A stretch of 56,394 bases of DNA from Rhodocyclaceae bacterium (GTDB lineage Bacteria; Pseudomonadota; Gammaproteobacteria; Burkholderiales; Rhodocyclaceae), in NCBI GenBank assembly GCA_022072095.1, contig JAJVIJ010000020.1, forward strand, positions 1 through 56,394, written 5' to 3'. The position numbers and the translations under genes are program-made. The notes beneath the pieces were generated by a model. The model did no database searches and had not been told where the DNA came from. It was given only the letters and a program-made list of their open reading frames with translations. The first letter of the stretch is position 1; every line of letters begins with the position of its first letter. Shown piece by piece: positions 1 through 8,436 of the stretch.

Positions 1-249
1 CTGCGTTTCCCACCGCCCGCCCACAGGTCGGCGGCTGCCCACACGCTCCACAGGCCCCATCCATCGGTTACAAATACAGCACTTCAAAACCAGAAGCTCA
101 GACTCATACCTTCATTGGAATTGACTGACATCCAGGCCATGGGGCGTGACCGGGCGATCGCGCACTCGACTATCATGCTGCTTTGCCGATTCGAGCCGGG
201 TCCATGGTGCGACACCGGTCACCCGTCCGTTCAGTCAAGGAGAGCTCAC

Positions 250-1155
250 GTGAAACATGTCGCCTTCATGCTGTGGTGCGGTCTCGCCGCAATGTCCGCG
301 ACGGCGCAGGATGCCGGCGGCACGCTCAGAAAGATCAAGGATGCCGGGGCGATCACGCTGGGCATACGTGAATCGTCGCCGCCGCTGTCCTACCTCGATG
401 AGCGCCAGCAGCCCATCGGCTACCACATCGACTTGTGCCGACAGGTCGTCGAAGCGGTCAGAAAGCGCCTGAGCCTGCCCCAGCTCAAGGTGCAACATCA
501 ACCGGTGACATCGCAGAACCGGATTCCGCTGCTGATCAACGGCACCATCGATCTGGAGTGCGGCTCGACCACCAACAACGAGGCTCGGCAGAAGCAGGTG
601 GCCTTCGCGCCGACGACCTTCGTCACCAATGTGCGCATGGCGGTGAAGAAGAATTCGCACATCGCCAGCCTGACGCAGCTCGCCGGCAAGGCGGTCGCCA
701 CGACCACCGGCACGACCAGCGTGCAACTGCTGCGCGCGCACGAAAAAGCCAGAGGGGTGGATTTCAGGGAACTGTACGGCAAGGACCACGCCGACAGCTT
801 TCTGCTGCTGGAGACCGATCGCGCGGTCGCCTTCGTGATGGACGACAACCTGCTCGCCGGACTGATCGCCAGCTCCAAGTCGCCTGCCGATTACGCCATC
901 GTCGGCGAGGTACTCAGCGTCGAGCCGATCGCCATCATGCTGCGCCGCGACGACCCCGAGTTCAAGAAGCTGGTCGACGACACGATCAGGGGCCTGATGG
1001 CCTCGGGCGAGGTCGAGCGCCTGTACCAGCGCTGGTTCATGTCGCCGATTCCGCCACGCCAAACCAGCCTCAATTTTCCGATGAGCGAGCTGTTGCGTGA
1101 ATTGCTGAAGAAGCCCTCCGACGCACCGGCGGAGTCCTACAACCGCAAGTCCTGA
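250..1155 (+). CDS. gltI: Amino-acid ABC transporter periplasmic binding protein (GltI-like)
   Basis: Periplasmic receptor of a polar amino-acid (probably glutamate/aspartate) importer, 301 residues, the usual GltI length. I chose the GTG at 250 because AAGGAG lies just upstream (238-243) and the protein then opens with a signal peptide (MKHVAFMLW, hydrophobic to about residue 18, likely cleaved after ATAQ). The open frame runs further upstream to 115 but lacks a signal peptide there. The mature part shows the family-3 binding fold: an early GAITLGIRE strand and a DLECGSTTNN segment typical of GltI. It is followed by two permeases and an ATPase on the same strand, which supports the call. Substrate specificity is inferred from family resemblance only. 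No convincing promoter was seen in 1-249. Confidence 0.88.
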   Translation: MKHVAFMLWCGLAAMSATAQDAGGTLRKIKDAGAITLGIRESSPPLSYLDERQQPIGYHIDLCRQVVEAVRKRLSLPQLKVQHQPVTSQNRIPLLINGTIDLECGSTTNNEARQKQVAFAPTTFVTNVRMAVKKNSHIASLTQLAGKAVATTTGTTSVQLLRAHEKARGVDFRELYGKDHADSFLLLETDRAVAFVMDDNLLAGLIASSKSPADYAIVGEVLSVEPIAIMLRRDDPEFKKLVDDTIRGLMASGEVERLYQRWFMSPIPPRQTSLNFPMSELLRELLKKPSDAPAESYNRKS

Positions 1156-1164
1156 GCGGGCACG

Positions 1165-1896
1165 ATGGGCTACGACTGGGATTTCGGCTTTCTGGTGTCC
1201 CGGGTCAAGAATGGCGATGAGACCTATCTCGACTGGCTGCTCCAGGGACTGTTCTGGACACTCTGCGTCGCGCTGTCCGCCTGGCTGATCGCACTCGCCA
1301 TCGGTATCGTCGTGGGCAGCGCACGCACGCTGCGGTCGCGCTGGGTGGCAGGCCTTGCGGAAGCCTGGGTGGAGCTGCTGCGCAACGTCCCGCTGCTGGT
1401 GCAATTGCTGCTCGGCTACTTCGTCGTGCCTGAACTGCTGCCGCGCGAGCTCGGCCTCTGGGTCAAGCAGGACATGCCACCCGCGCTCACCGCGATCATC
1501 TGTCTGGGTCTGTTCACGTCGGCGCGCATCGCGGAGCAGACCCGTGCCGGCATCGAGGGACTGCCGGCCGGCCAGCGCCAGGCCGCGCTCGCGCTGGGCC
1601 TGACGACGACCGCTTGTTATGTCATTGTGCTTCTACCCCAGGCGCTGCGGCGAATCATGCCGACTTTGACCTCGGAGTTCATGAACATCATCAAGAACTC
1701 GTCGGTCGCCTTTGCCATCGGCGTGCTGGAGCTGACCTTCCAGGCCAGACAGATGCAGGAAGATTCCGAGCATGGCCTGGAGACCTATCTCGTGGTCACG
1801 CTGCTGTACGTCGCCTGCGCGCTCACCGCCAATCGCGGCATGGCCTGGATCGAGCGCCGCACGCGCATTCCCGGCTACCTCGGTTCGTCGCGCTGA
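1165..1896 (+). CDS. gltJ: Amino-acid ABC transporter permease (GltJ-like)
   Basis: Inner-membrane permease, 243 residues, His/Glu/Gln/Arg/opine family. It has several hydrophobic helices and the EAA-type loop (ARIAEQTRAGIEGLPAGQ) that contacts the ATPase, followed by the typical ALGLTTTACYVIVLLPQA segment. It starts 9 bp after the gltI stop and is followed 4 bp later by the second permease, so the four genes form one transcription unit. It is expected to pair with GltK as a heterodimer. The family assignment is strong; the exact amino acid carried is inferred. Confidence 0.9.
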   Translation: MGYDWDFGFLVSRVKNGDETYLDWLLQGLFWTLCVALSAWLIALAIGIVVGSARTLRSRWVAGLAEAWVELLRNVPLLVQLLLGYFVVPELLPRELGLWVKQDMPPALTAIICLGLFTSARIAEQTRAGIEGLPAGQRQAALALGLTTTACYVIVLLPQALRRIMPTLTSEFMNIIKNSSVAFAIGVLELTFQARQMQEDSEHGLETYLVVTLLYVACALTANRGMAWIERRTRIPGYLGSSR

Positions 1897-1900
1897 GGCC

Positions 1901-2560
1901 ATGGACGGTTTCGATTTCGCCGTCATCCGCGACAGCCTGCCGTTCGTGTGGCAAGGCTTCCTGTTCTCGGCCGGCCTGACCTTGTTCGCGACGATCTGCG
2001 GCCTGGCGTTCGGCACGCTGCTTGCGCTGGCGCGCCTGTCGGGGCATATCTGGCTCAGTCTGCCGGCCACGGTCTATGTCAACGCGATGCGCTCGATTCC
2101 GCTGGTCATGGTGATCCTGTGGTTCTTCCTGGCACTGCCGCTGCTCACCGGCAAGCCGGTCGGAGCCGAGCGCTCGGCGTTCGTCACGTTCGCCGCCTTC
2201 GAAGCCGCCTACTTCAGCGAGATCCTGCGTGCCGGCATCCTGGGCATACCGCGCGGGCAGCTACAGGCGGCGCAGGCGCTGGGGCTGGCACCGATGCAGA
2301 CCTTCCGTTACATCGTCGGCCCGCAGGCGATCAGGCCGATGCTGCCCATTCTGCTCACACAGGTCATCGTGCTGTTCCAGGACACCTCGCTGGTCTATGC
2401 GATCGGAGCGAAGGACATGCTCAAGGCCGCGGAAATAAGCGGCAAGAACTACAACCGGCCGGTCGAGATGTACGTCTTCATCGGCCTGCTTTACTTCGTC
2501 ATCTGCTTCGGGCTGTCGCGTCTGGCCCGCGGATGGTCGCGAGGCCGGTTCGCGGCATGA
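1901..2560 (+). CDS. gltK: Amino-acid ABC transporter permease (GltK-like)
   Basis: Second inner-membrane permease, 219 residues. The open frame extends upstream to 1772, but that part overlaps gltJ. The ATG at 1901 gives the normal GltK length and N-terminus (MDGFDFAVIRDSLPFVW). The EAA loop is visible (EAAYFSEILRAGILGIPRGQ), followed by ALGLAPMQTFRYIVGPQA. Its stop overlaps the gltL start (ATGA at 2557-2560), a sign of translational coupling. With GltJ it forms the membrane channel of the importer. Confidence 0.9.
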   Translation: MDGFDFAVIRDSLPFVWQGFLFSAGLTLFATICGLAFGTLLALARLSGHIWLSLPATVYVNAMRSIPLVMVILWFFLALPLLTGKPVGAERSAFVTFAAFEAAYFSEILRAGILGIPRGQLQAAQALGLAPMQTFRYIVGPQAIRPMLPILLTQVIVLFQDTSLVYAIGAKDMLKAAEISGKNYNRPVEMYVFIGLLYFVICFGLSRLARGWSRGRFAA

Positions 2561-3285
2561 TCGAGATCCGCAAGCTGTCCAAATGGTACGGCGACACAGC
2601 CGTGCTGCGCGACTGCGATCTGTCGATCCGCAAGGGCGAGGTGGTGGTCGTCTGTGGGCCCTCGGGCTCGGGGAAGTCCACGCTGTTGCAATGCATCAAC
2701 GGCCTGGAACCCTTCCAGCAGGGGGATGTGGTCGTCGACGGCATCCACGTCGCCCGCGCCGGCCGCGCGCTGCCACGATTGCGTGCGCGCCTCGGCATGG
2801 TGTTTCAGCGTTTCGAACTCTTCCCCCATCTCGACGTGATGGACAACCTCTGCCTGGCCCAGCGACGTGTTCTCGGCCGTACACAGGGCGCGTCCGAGGA
2901 CAAGGCACGTGTGCTGCTCGACAGGGTCGGCCTGAGCGAGCATGCCGGCAAGTACCCGGCGCAGCTTTCGGGGGGCCAACAGCAGCGGGTCGCCATTGCC
3001 CGTGCGCTGTGCATGGATCCGATCTGCATGCTGTTCGACGAGCCGACGTCGGCTCTGGACCCGGAGATGATCGGCGAGGTGCTGGAGGTCATGAACCAGC
3101 TCGCGGCGGATGGCATGACCATGGTCGTCGTCACGCACGAAATGGGGTTCGCACATCGCATCGCCCACCGCGTGGTCTTCATGGATGGCGGACGCATCCT
3201 CGAGGATACTGAAACCGCTGCATTTTTTTCCGCCCCGCAAACCGAACGCGCGCGACTCTTCCTCTCCCGCATCCTGTCCCATTGA
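2557..3285 (+). CDS. gltL: Amino-acid ABC transporter ATP-binding protein (GltL-like)
   Basis: Cytoplasmic ATPase of the importer, 242 residues, the normal GltL length. Visible motifs are Walker A GPSGSGKST (residues 34-42), Q-loop Q84, signature LSGGQ (137-141), Walker B CMLFDEP with D161/E162, and the switch histidine in VVTHEMGF (about 194). The start ATG at 2557 overlaps the gltK stop by 4 nt; the longer open frame upstream is a shadow of gltK. It closes the operon; a weak imperfect hairpin follows the stop directly. Confidence 0.93.
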   Translation: MIEIRKLSKWYGDTAVLRDCDLSIRKGEVVVVCGPSGSGKSTLLQCINGLEPFQQGDVVVDGIHVARAGRALPRLRARLGMVFQRFELFPHLDVMDNLCLAQRRVLGRTQGASEDKARVLLDRVGLSEHAGKYPAQLSGGQQQRVAIARALCMDPICMLFDEPTSALDPEMIGEVLEVMNQLAADGMTMVVVTHEMGFAHRIAHRVVFMDGGRILEDTETAAFFSAPQTERARLFLSRILSH

Positions 3286-3708
3286 AGCACACGCCCTTTG
3301 GCACGTGCTCGCTGCAACCCATGTCGGCGCATATCGACGGCCGGTCTGCACGCGGCCCAGCGCGGCCGAGATGGCAACGACCCGGGCAAGGACCCAGGTT
3401 TGACATGACGGCTGGTCTTGGGTATTTTCGGCCTCCCCGAAAAACGCCGGCCTGATCACGGTCGGCTTCTCTGGGCGGCGCCGTTCCGGATTCGTTGGTG
3501 TATCGGACACGGCATTCCGAACCAGATACTGACTGGGTCTGGCCTCGCTGCCGGACCGGTCGGAGCCCTCAGGGCAGGCCGCGAGGTCGAGCCGTATCCA
3601 GTGTGTCTGGAGCGGCAGCGCGCTGCCTGCATGTCGAAGCGACAGAGCGGTTTGCATGTCACCATGGACCGAAATGGCCGTGCACATCCGCAATGACGGG
3701 AGTGATCG
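3286..3708. other. Non-coding stretch with weak hairpins
   Basis: This 423-bp stretch has no credible gene. Directly after the gltL stop, 3286-3295 and 3300-3309 form an imperfect stem with two mismatches and a CTTT loop, without a T tract. Further on there are two consecutive hairpins. The first is TTTTCGG/CCGAAAA (3425-3431 and 3437-3443). The second is GCCGGCC/GGTCGGC (3446-3452 and 3460-3466), with one G-U pair. They may end glt transcription or lie in the leader of the next gene. No clear promoter was found. Confidence 0.4.
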
Positions 3709-4425
3709 ATGAACGAGTTTCGGTTTTTCCATACGGGCGTGATGCGCGCAGGCCGCATTGCCGCCGCTTTCATTCTGCGCCTGTTGCATGGTGGCGTGGT
3801 CGTGATCGGGCTGATGGTGATCGGTCTGGCCGTGGGCTTGCTGATGATGAAGCCGACACCGGCGAAGATCGTCGATGGCGTCGAACGCTACTTCGGCGTC
3901 AGCGCCGTTGGCTCCGATGCGGACGGACCGTGGCCGGTCGCCGCCGAGATCGAAACGCCTGACCCTGGGCGCCAGGCGCTCGTCGACCACCTGGCTCGCC
4001 GCTATCGGGTCGCTGCGGCGGCGCTGCAACCCATGGTTGCCGAAGCCTATACGAGCGCGAAACGCTACGGGCTGGACCCGATGCTGCTCATTGCCGTGAT
4101 CGCGGTCGAATCGCGCTTCAACCCGATCGCCGAGAGCGTATGGGGAGCCCGAGGGCTGATGCAGGTCATTCCGCGCTATCACCGCGACAGGCTGGGTGCG
4201 ACCCGCGATGACGAATCCTTCCTGCACCCGGAAACCAATATTCGGATTGGCGCTCAGATACTGCACGAATATCTGAAGAGCGAAGGCAGTGTCGAGGCCG
4301 CGTTGCAGAAGTACGCGGGCGCTCTGGATGACCCGGAGGAAGGCTACGCGGCGCGCGTGCTGGCGGAAAAATCCCGGCTCGCAAGGATCGTGACGCGCCG
4401 AAGGGATGGGGGGAATCAGGCCTGA
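3709..4425 (+). CDS. Membrane-anchored lytic transglycosylase (SLT domain)
   Basis: Predicted peptidoglycan lytic transglycosylase of 238 residues. One membrane segment (about 28-47) would anchor it with the catalytic domain in the periplasm. The SLT domain follows from about residue 105. The likely catalytic glutamate is E134 in AVESRFNP, followed by the GLMQV signature (149-153) and a second-half NIRIGAQIL motif typical of family 1 enzymes. The ATG at 3709 is preceded by GGGAG. It stands alone, between the glt operon and nadA. No specific family name (MltC, Slt, EmtA) is assigned because the architecture is minimal. The role is inferred from the domain. Confidence 0.8.
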   Translation: MNEFRFFHTGVMRAGRIAAAFILRLLHGGVVVIGLMVIGLAVGLLMMKPTPAKIVDGVERYFGVSAVGSDADGPWPVAAEIETPDPGRQALVDHLARRYRVAAAALQPMVAEAYTSAKRYGLDPMLLIAVIAVESRFNPIAESVWGARGLMQVIPRYHRDRLGATRDDESFLHPETNIRIGAQILHEYLKSEGSVEAALQKYAGALDDPEEGYAARVLAEKSRLARIVTRRRDGGNQA

Positions 4426-4478
4426 CTCGGCCTGGTTCGAGTCCCGCGAGATCGGCTTGCCTGTAAGGCCAGACTGGT

Positions 4479-4508
4479 TTGACAGCGGGTGGGGGATGTA
4501 TGTATAGG
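4479..4508 (+). promoter_or_regulatory. Predicted sigma-70 promoter of nadA
   Basis: TTGACA at 4479-4484 is a perfect -35. It is followed after 18 bp by TATAGG at 4503-4508 (four of six -10 bases), with a TG just before the -10. Transcription would begin near 4515, leaving a leader of about 70 nt before the nadA ATG. Read by eye; no start-site data. Confidence 0.5.
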
Positions 4509-4527
4509 GTAAGAAGCTGTTTGGCCG

Positions 4528-4560
4528 GCCGGTCGGATTGGGATTTGGATTGGGACCGGC
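4528..4560 (+). promoter_or_regulatory. nadA leader hairpin with two direct repeats in the loop
   Basis: A perfect 7-bp stem GCCGGTC (4528-4534) / GACCGGC (4554-4560) encloses a 19-nt loop. Two copies of GGATTGGGA (4535-4543 and 4547-4555, period 12) lie in and next to the loop. It would be inside the transcribed leader, 24 nt before the nadA start. It could be a regulator site on DNA or a leader RNA structure. It does not match any NAD-control motif I know. Confidence 0.4.
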
Positions 4561-4584
4561 ACTGGCTGCTAGAGATTGACATTC

Positions 4585-5688
4585 ATGGCCCAAACCGCCG
4601 CAATCCGTTTTGACCGTTTCAATGTCCTGCAGGACGAGGAGGCGCATGCGCGTATCGTCAGCGCGCGCGCGAGGCTGGGTACACGCGCAGTCATTCTGTG
4701 CCACCACTATCAGCGACCGGACGTCTATCGCTACGCCGACCTGACCGGCGACTCGCTCAAACTGTCTCGTCTGGCCGCGGAGCAGGCGGCGCGCTATATC
4801 GTGTTCTGCGGCGTGCATTTCATGGCCGAGGTCGCCGACATCATGTCCGCACCCGAGCAGATCAGCATTCTGCCCGACCTGGCCGCGGGCTGTTCGATGG
4901 CCGACATGGCCAACCTGGCCAAGGTCGAGCGCTGCTGGCGCGAGCTCGGTCAGGTGCTGGGCAATGCCGAGGAAGCGATCACGCCCATCACCTACATCAA
5001 CTCTGCCGCGGACCTGAAGGCCTTCTGCGGCGAGCACGGCGGCATCGTGTGCACATCCAGCAACGCGGAGGCGATCCTCAAGTGGGGGTTCGCGCAGCGG
5101 GGCAAGGCGCTGTTTTTCCCGGACCAGCATCTGGGCCGATGGTCCGGGTCCAAGCTCGGGGTCGGGCTGGAGGAAATGCGCGTATGGGACCCCGACCAGG
5201 AACTGGGCGGTTTAAGCGAAGACGAGATTCGCAGCGCCCGCATCCTGCTCTGGAAGGGACATTGCTCCGTGCACCAGATGTTCCAGCCCGAGCACATCCT
5301 GCGCTGGCGCACGCGCTATCCTGACGGGCACGTGATCTGTCACCCCGAATGCAGCTATGAAGTCTGTCGGCTGTCGGATCATGTCGGCTCGACCGAGGCC
5401 ATCATCCGTACCTTGCGCGCGGCGCCGGCCAATACGCGCTGGCTGGTCGGGACCGAACTGAACCTGGTCAACCGTGTTGCCGAGGAGCTCCGGCCGGAAG
5501 GCAAGATCATCCAGTTCATGGCGCCGCTGGTGTGCAATTGCTCGACCATGGCGCGCATCGACCCGCAGCATCTCGCCTGGTGCCTGGAAAATCTCGCGGA
5601 GGACCAGGTGGTCAATCGCATATCCGTGCCCGCGCACGAAGCCAAGTTCGCCAAGCTGGCGCTAGCCCGCATGCTGGAGGTGTCCTGA
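4585..5688 (+). CDS. nadA: Quinolinate synthase A
   Basis: Condenses iminoaspartate with dihydroxyacetone phosphate to quinolinate in de novo NAD synthesis; a cytoplasmic 4Fe-4S enzyme. With the ATG at 4585 it is 367 residues; an in-frame TTG at 4576 is the only upstream alternative. The three cluster cysteines lie in GCSMAD (C103), the CHPEC segment and VCNCSTM. Substrate-binding stretches (LCHHYQRPDVYRYAD, GDSLKLSRLAA) are intact. Neither nadB nor nadC is adjacent. The next frame begins at the nadA stop, suggesting cotranscription with the EEP and ClsB genes, an arrangement common in betaproteobacteria. Confidence 0.95.
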   Translation: MAQTAAIRFDRFNVLQDEEAHARIVSARARLGTRAVILCHHYQRPDVYRYADLTGDSLKLSRLAAEQAARYIVFCGVHFMAEVADIMSAPEQISILPDLAAGCSMADMANLAKVERCWRELGQVLGNAEEAITPITYINSAADLKAFCGEHGGIVCTSSNAEAILKWGFAQRGKALFFPDQHLGRWSGSKLGVGLEEMRVWDPDQELGGLSEDEIRSARILLWKGHCSVHQMFQPEHILRWRTRYPDGHVICHPECSYEVCRLSDHVGSTEAIIRTLRAAPANTRWLVGTELNLVNRVAEELRPEGKIIQFMAPLVCNCSTMARIDPQHLAWCLENLAEDQVVNRISVPAHEAKFAKLALARMLEVS

Positions 5689-6470
5689 AGGCCAGGGAAC
5701 AAGGCCGGCCCGCTTCGTCCAGCCGCTTGCGGGTTGCCAGCTACAACATCCATAAGGGATTTTCGCAGTTCAACCGGCGCATGGTCGTGCATGAGTTGCG
5801 CGAGCGATTGCGCCATCTGCGACCCGACATCGCCTTCCTGCAGGAAGTCCAGGGGCGCCATCTGCGCAACGAGCGCCACTACCCGGACTGGCCCGAGCAG
5901 CCTCAGCACCAGTTTCTAGCGGAAGATGTCTGGCAGCAGGCGGCCTATGGCCGCAGCGCGCTTTACGATCATGGTCACCATGGCAATGCCGTGCTCAGCA
6001 GCTTCCCCATCGTTTCCGCGCAAAATCAGGACATTTCCGATTCCCGGCTCGAGCGCCGAGGACTGCTGCATTGCGAAATTCAGATGCCCGGGCTGCCCGT
6101 CGTCCATGGCATCTGTGTTCATCTATCGCTGCGCGGCCGAGGGCGCCGGCGGCAGATGTGTGACATCGCCGAGCGTATCGAGGCCTGCGTGCCGCGAGAC
6201 GCACCGCTGATCGTTGCCGGCGATTTCAATGACTGGCGCAACCGTGCCGACAACCTGCTCGCCGAGCGGCTGGGCCTGACCGAAGTCTTCGGCGGCCGCG
6301 ATGGACGGCCGGCGCGCACCTTTCCCAGCAATTTCCCCGTCCTCAGACTCGACCGGATTTACGTACGTGGCTTCGGCGTCGTGAGCGCCAGGGTGTGTTT
6401 CGGTCCACCGTGGTCGTCGATCTCGGACCACGCCGCCATCGTTGCCGAGTTGGTCATGGAAGCACGCTGA
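5685..6470 (+). CDS. Endonuclease/exonuclease/phosphatase (EEP) family protein
   Basis: Metal-dependent phosphodiesterase fold of about 260 residues. Visible motifs are RVASYNIHKG at the N-terminus, AFLQEVQG (metal-binding Glu), GDFNDWR near residue 180 and a C-terminal SDHAAI (catalytic Asp-His). The start is uncertain. No ATG lies between the overlap with nadA and the first motif. Candidates are CTG at 5685, with GGAGG four bases upstream and overlapping the nadA stop, and TTG at 5727, closer to where homologues begin. It lies between nadA and a cardiolipin-synthase-like gene, as in many betaproteobacteria. The true substrate (DNA, phospholipid headgroup or other) is unknown. Confidence 0.82.
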   Translation: MKAREQGRPASSSRLRVASYNIHKGFSQFNRRMVVHELRERLRHLRPDIAFLQEVQGRHLRNERHYPDWPEQPQHQFLAEDVWQQAAYGRSALYDHGHHGNAVLSSFPIVSAQNQDISDSRLERRGLLHCEIQMPGLPVVHGICVHLSLRGRGRRRQMCDIAERIEACVPRDAPLIVAGDFNDWRNRADNLLAERLGLTEVFGGRDGRPARTFPSNFPVLRLDRIYVRGFGVVSARVCFGPPWSSISDHAAIVAELVMEAR

Positions 6471-6488
6471 TCGGTCACACTGCGAGCG

Positions 6489-7658
6489 ATGATGCAAGGC
6501 ATAGGGGAATTCCTGCCAGGCAACCACGTCGTTCTGTTGGAGAGCGGTCGCGAATATTTTCCGGCGCTTGCCGATTGCATCCGGCTCGCCGTAACCGAAA
6601 TCTATCTGGAAACCTATATCTTCGAAGATGATGCGACCGGGCGATTTGTTGCCGCGGAGCTCGCGGCGGCCGCGCGGCGCGGCGTCACGGTGCGCGTGCT
6701 GGTCGACGGCTTCGGTGGACGGGCGTTCCCGGACACGCTGATGCCCGGCCTGCAGGACGCCGGCGTGCACGTGCTGATCTACCGGCCGGAAATCGGGCGC
6801 CTGCGCTTCAAGCGCCATCGTCTGCGCCGTCTGCACCGCAAGCTCGTCGTCATCGATGGCCGCACAGGATTCGTCGGCGGCATCAACATCATCGATGACA
6901 TGCACACCCCGGGCCACATGCCCCCGCGCTACGACTACGCGGTCAGGGTAGAGGGTCCGCTGCTCGCTCCCATGCATGCGACGGTGCGCCGCCTGTGGGA
7001 GATCGTCGCCTGGGCGAGCCTGCGCTATCGACTGCATGACCCACATCGGCCCGAAATTCGGGCCGAGCCGCGCGGCGATGTCGAAGCGGCGTTTCTAGTG
7101 AGGGACAACATCGCTCACCGGCGGGACATCGAGGATGCGTACCTGTCGGCACTCGCCGCGGCACGCAGCGATGCCATGATCGCCTGCGCCTATTTCCTGC
7201 CCGGGCGGCGCTTTCGCCAGGCACTCAGGGATGCGGCGGAACGCGGGGTCAAGGTGGTCATGATCCTGCAGGGACGTGTCGAGTATCGGCTGCTGCATTA
7301 CGCGTCCCGAGCGCTGTACGGCACGCTGCTGGCCAGCGGCGTACGCATCGTCGAGTATCACCAGAGCTTCCTGCACGCCAAGGTCGCCGTCGTCGACGGC
7401 GTCTGGGCGACGGTCGGCTCGAGCAACATCGATCCGTTCAGCCTGCTGCTGGCACGCGAAGCGAACGTCGTCGTGCGCAATGCACGTTTCGCGGCCCAAC
7501 TGACCGCGAGCCTGAACCGGGCCATCGCCCGCGGTGGGCGCGAGATCCGCCACGATCGTTGGCGACGCCGCTCCTTGTTCGAGCGTGCGCTGATCAGGCT
7601 GGCCTATGCCGGCGTGCGTGTACTGATCGGACTTTCCGGCTACGGCGGCCGTCACTGA
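6489..7658 (+). CDS. clsB: Cardiolipin synthase B-like phospholipase D family protein
   Basis: Phospholipase D superfamily enzyme of 389 residues that would join phosphatidylglycerol with another lipid to form cardiolipin at the inner membrane. Both HKD catalytic motifs are intact: HRKLVVIDG (H116, K118, D123) and HAKVAVVDG (H296, K298, D303), each followed by a GG or GSSN segment. There are no N-terminal membrane helices, as in ClsB rather than ClsA. ATG codons at 6489 and 6492 are both possible. It is the last gene of the nadA-EEP-clsB set and converges on gph. Confidence 0.87.
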   Translation: MMQGIGEFLPGNHVVLLESGREYFPALADCIRLAVTEIYLETYIFEDDATGRFVAAELAAAARRGVTVRVLVDGFGGRAFPDTLMPGLQDAGVHVLIYRPEIGRLRFKRHRLRRLHRKLVVIDGRTGFVGGINIIDDMHTPGHMPPRYDYAVRVEGPLLAPMHATVRRLWEIVAWASLRYRLHDPHRPEIRAEPRGDVEAAFLVRDNIAHRRDIEDAYLSALAAARSDAMIACAYFLPGRRFRQALRDAAERGVKVVMILQGRVEYRLLHYASRALYGTLLASGVRIVEYHQSFLHAKVAVVDGVWATVGSSNIDPFSLLLAREANVVVRNARFAAQLTASLNRAIARGGREIRHDRWRRRSLFERALIRLAYAGVRVLIGLSGYGGRH

Positions 7659-7687
7659 GGACGGGCCCGGCCAACTCCGTGCGCTCG

Positions 7688-7705
7688 CGCCGGCTTCGGC
7701 CGGTG
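7688..7705. terminator. UUCG-loop hairpin between convergent genes
   Basis: CGCCGGC (7688-7694), TTCG (7695-7698) and GCCGGTG (7699-7705) make a 7-bp stem, one G-T pair, capped by a stable tetraloop. It lies between the convergent clsB and gph genes. No T tract follows on either side, so intrinsic termination may be weak. Confidence 0.4.
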
Positions 7706-7749
7706 TTCATCGTCCTTGACGCGATCTGTCAGGCGTCACGCGTGCATCG

Positions 7750-8436
7750 CTACCCCGGCGGAAGAATCCCAAGCAGATCGAGTGGCGCCTGAATGACGTG
7801 ATCGGCGCCCCAGTCCTCGACGCGGCACTCCGTGCCCAGATAGCCATAGGCCGCGGCCACGGTCATCATGCCGGCGGCACGGCCCGCCTGAACATCGCGC
7901 AGATCGTCACCCACATAGATGCAACGCGCCGGTGATGCCTGCGCGAGTTGCGCCGCCATCAGCAACGGGTCCGGATGCGGCTTCGGCCGCGCAGCACTGT
8001 CGCCACTGACCGCACACCTGGCCGATTTCAACCGTGGTGTCTTCGACAGCAACGGTTCGGTGTAGCGCTTCGGCTTGTTGGTCACGATCCCCCAAGGTAT
8101 GCGTCGCGCCTCCAGAACGTCGAGCAATTCCGGAATACCCGGGAACAATCGCGTCTGCACGCACAGCGTCTCTGCGTAATATGCGAGAAACCGGTCGGCC
8201 GTCTCGCGGTACTCCGGCGCGTCGCGACCAATACCCAAGCCTATCGCCAGCAGTCCACGAACACCACTCGACGTATGCGCACGCAATGTCTCGAGTGGCA
8301 TCGGATCCAGGTCAAGGTCCGCGCGCAGCCTGTTCAGCGCGCCGCCCAGGTCCGGCGCCGTGTCGGCGAGCGTCCCATCCAGGTCGAAAAACACGACCTC
8401 AGGCGTCGCGCCGGCAGTGCACCAGATAGTTGACAT
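7750..8436 (-). CDS. gph: Phosphoglycolate phosphatase (HAD family)
   Basis: HAD-superfamily hydrolase, about 228 residues, converting 2-phosphoglycolate to glycolate. Motif I is [12 protein letters not shown], motif II is the TNKP segment ([15 protein letters not shown]) and the C-terminal motif is [12 protein letters not shown]. The reading frame overlaps the 3' end of ubiG. In-frame ATGs at 8445, 8442 and 8436 all lie inside ubiG. I picked 8436 because GGGGA sits at a normal distance, but the first 13 or so residues are not conserved family sequence. The ubiG-gph order is common in proteobacteria. It could act on another small phosphate ester. Confidence 0.86.
   Translation of the reverse strand: MSTIWCTAGATPEVVFFDLDGTLADTAPDLGGALNRLRADLDLDPMPLETLRAHTSSGVRGLLAIGLGIGRDAPEYRETADRFLAYYAETLCVQTRLFPGIPELLDVLEARRIPWGIVTNKPKRYTEPLLSKTPRLKSARCAVSGDSAARPKPHPDPLLMAAQLAQASPARCIYVGDDLRDVQAGRAAGMMTVAAAYGYLGTECRVEDWGADHVIQAPLDLLGILPPG

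Noticed and set aside
4430-4455. GGTTCGAGTCCC resembles the T-arm of a tRNA, perhaps a tRNA remnant.
   Set aside because: No acceptor stem, anticodon arm or D-arm can be built around it; likely chance.
2491-5130. Open minus-strand frame of 879 codons opposite gltL, the SLT gene and nadA.
   Set aside because: It mirrors strongly conserved plus-strand genes and contains no recognisable domain; a GC-rich shadow frame.
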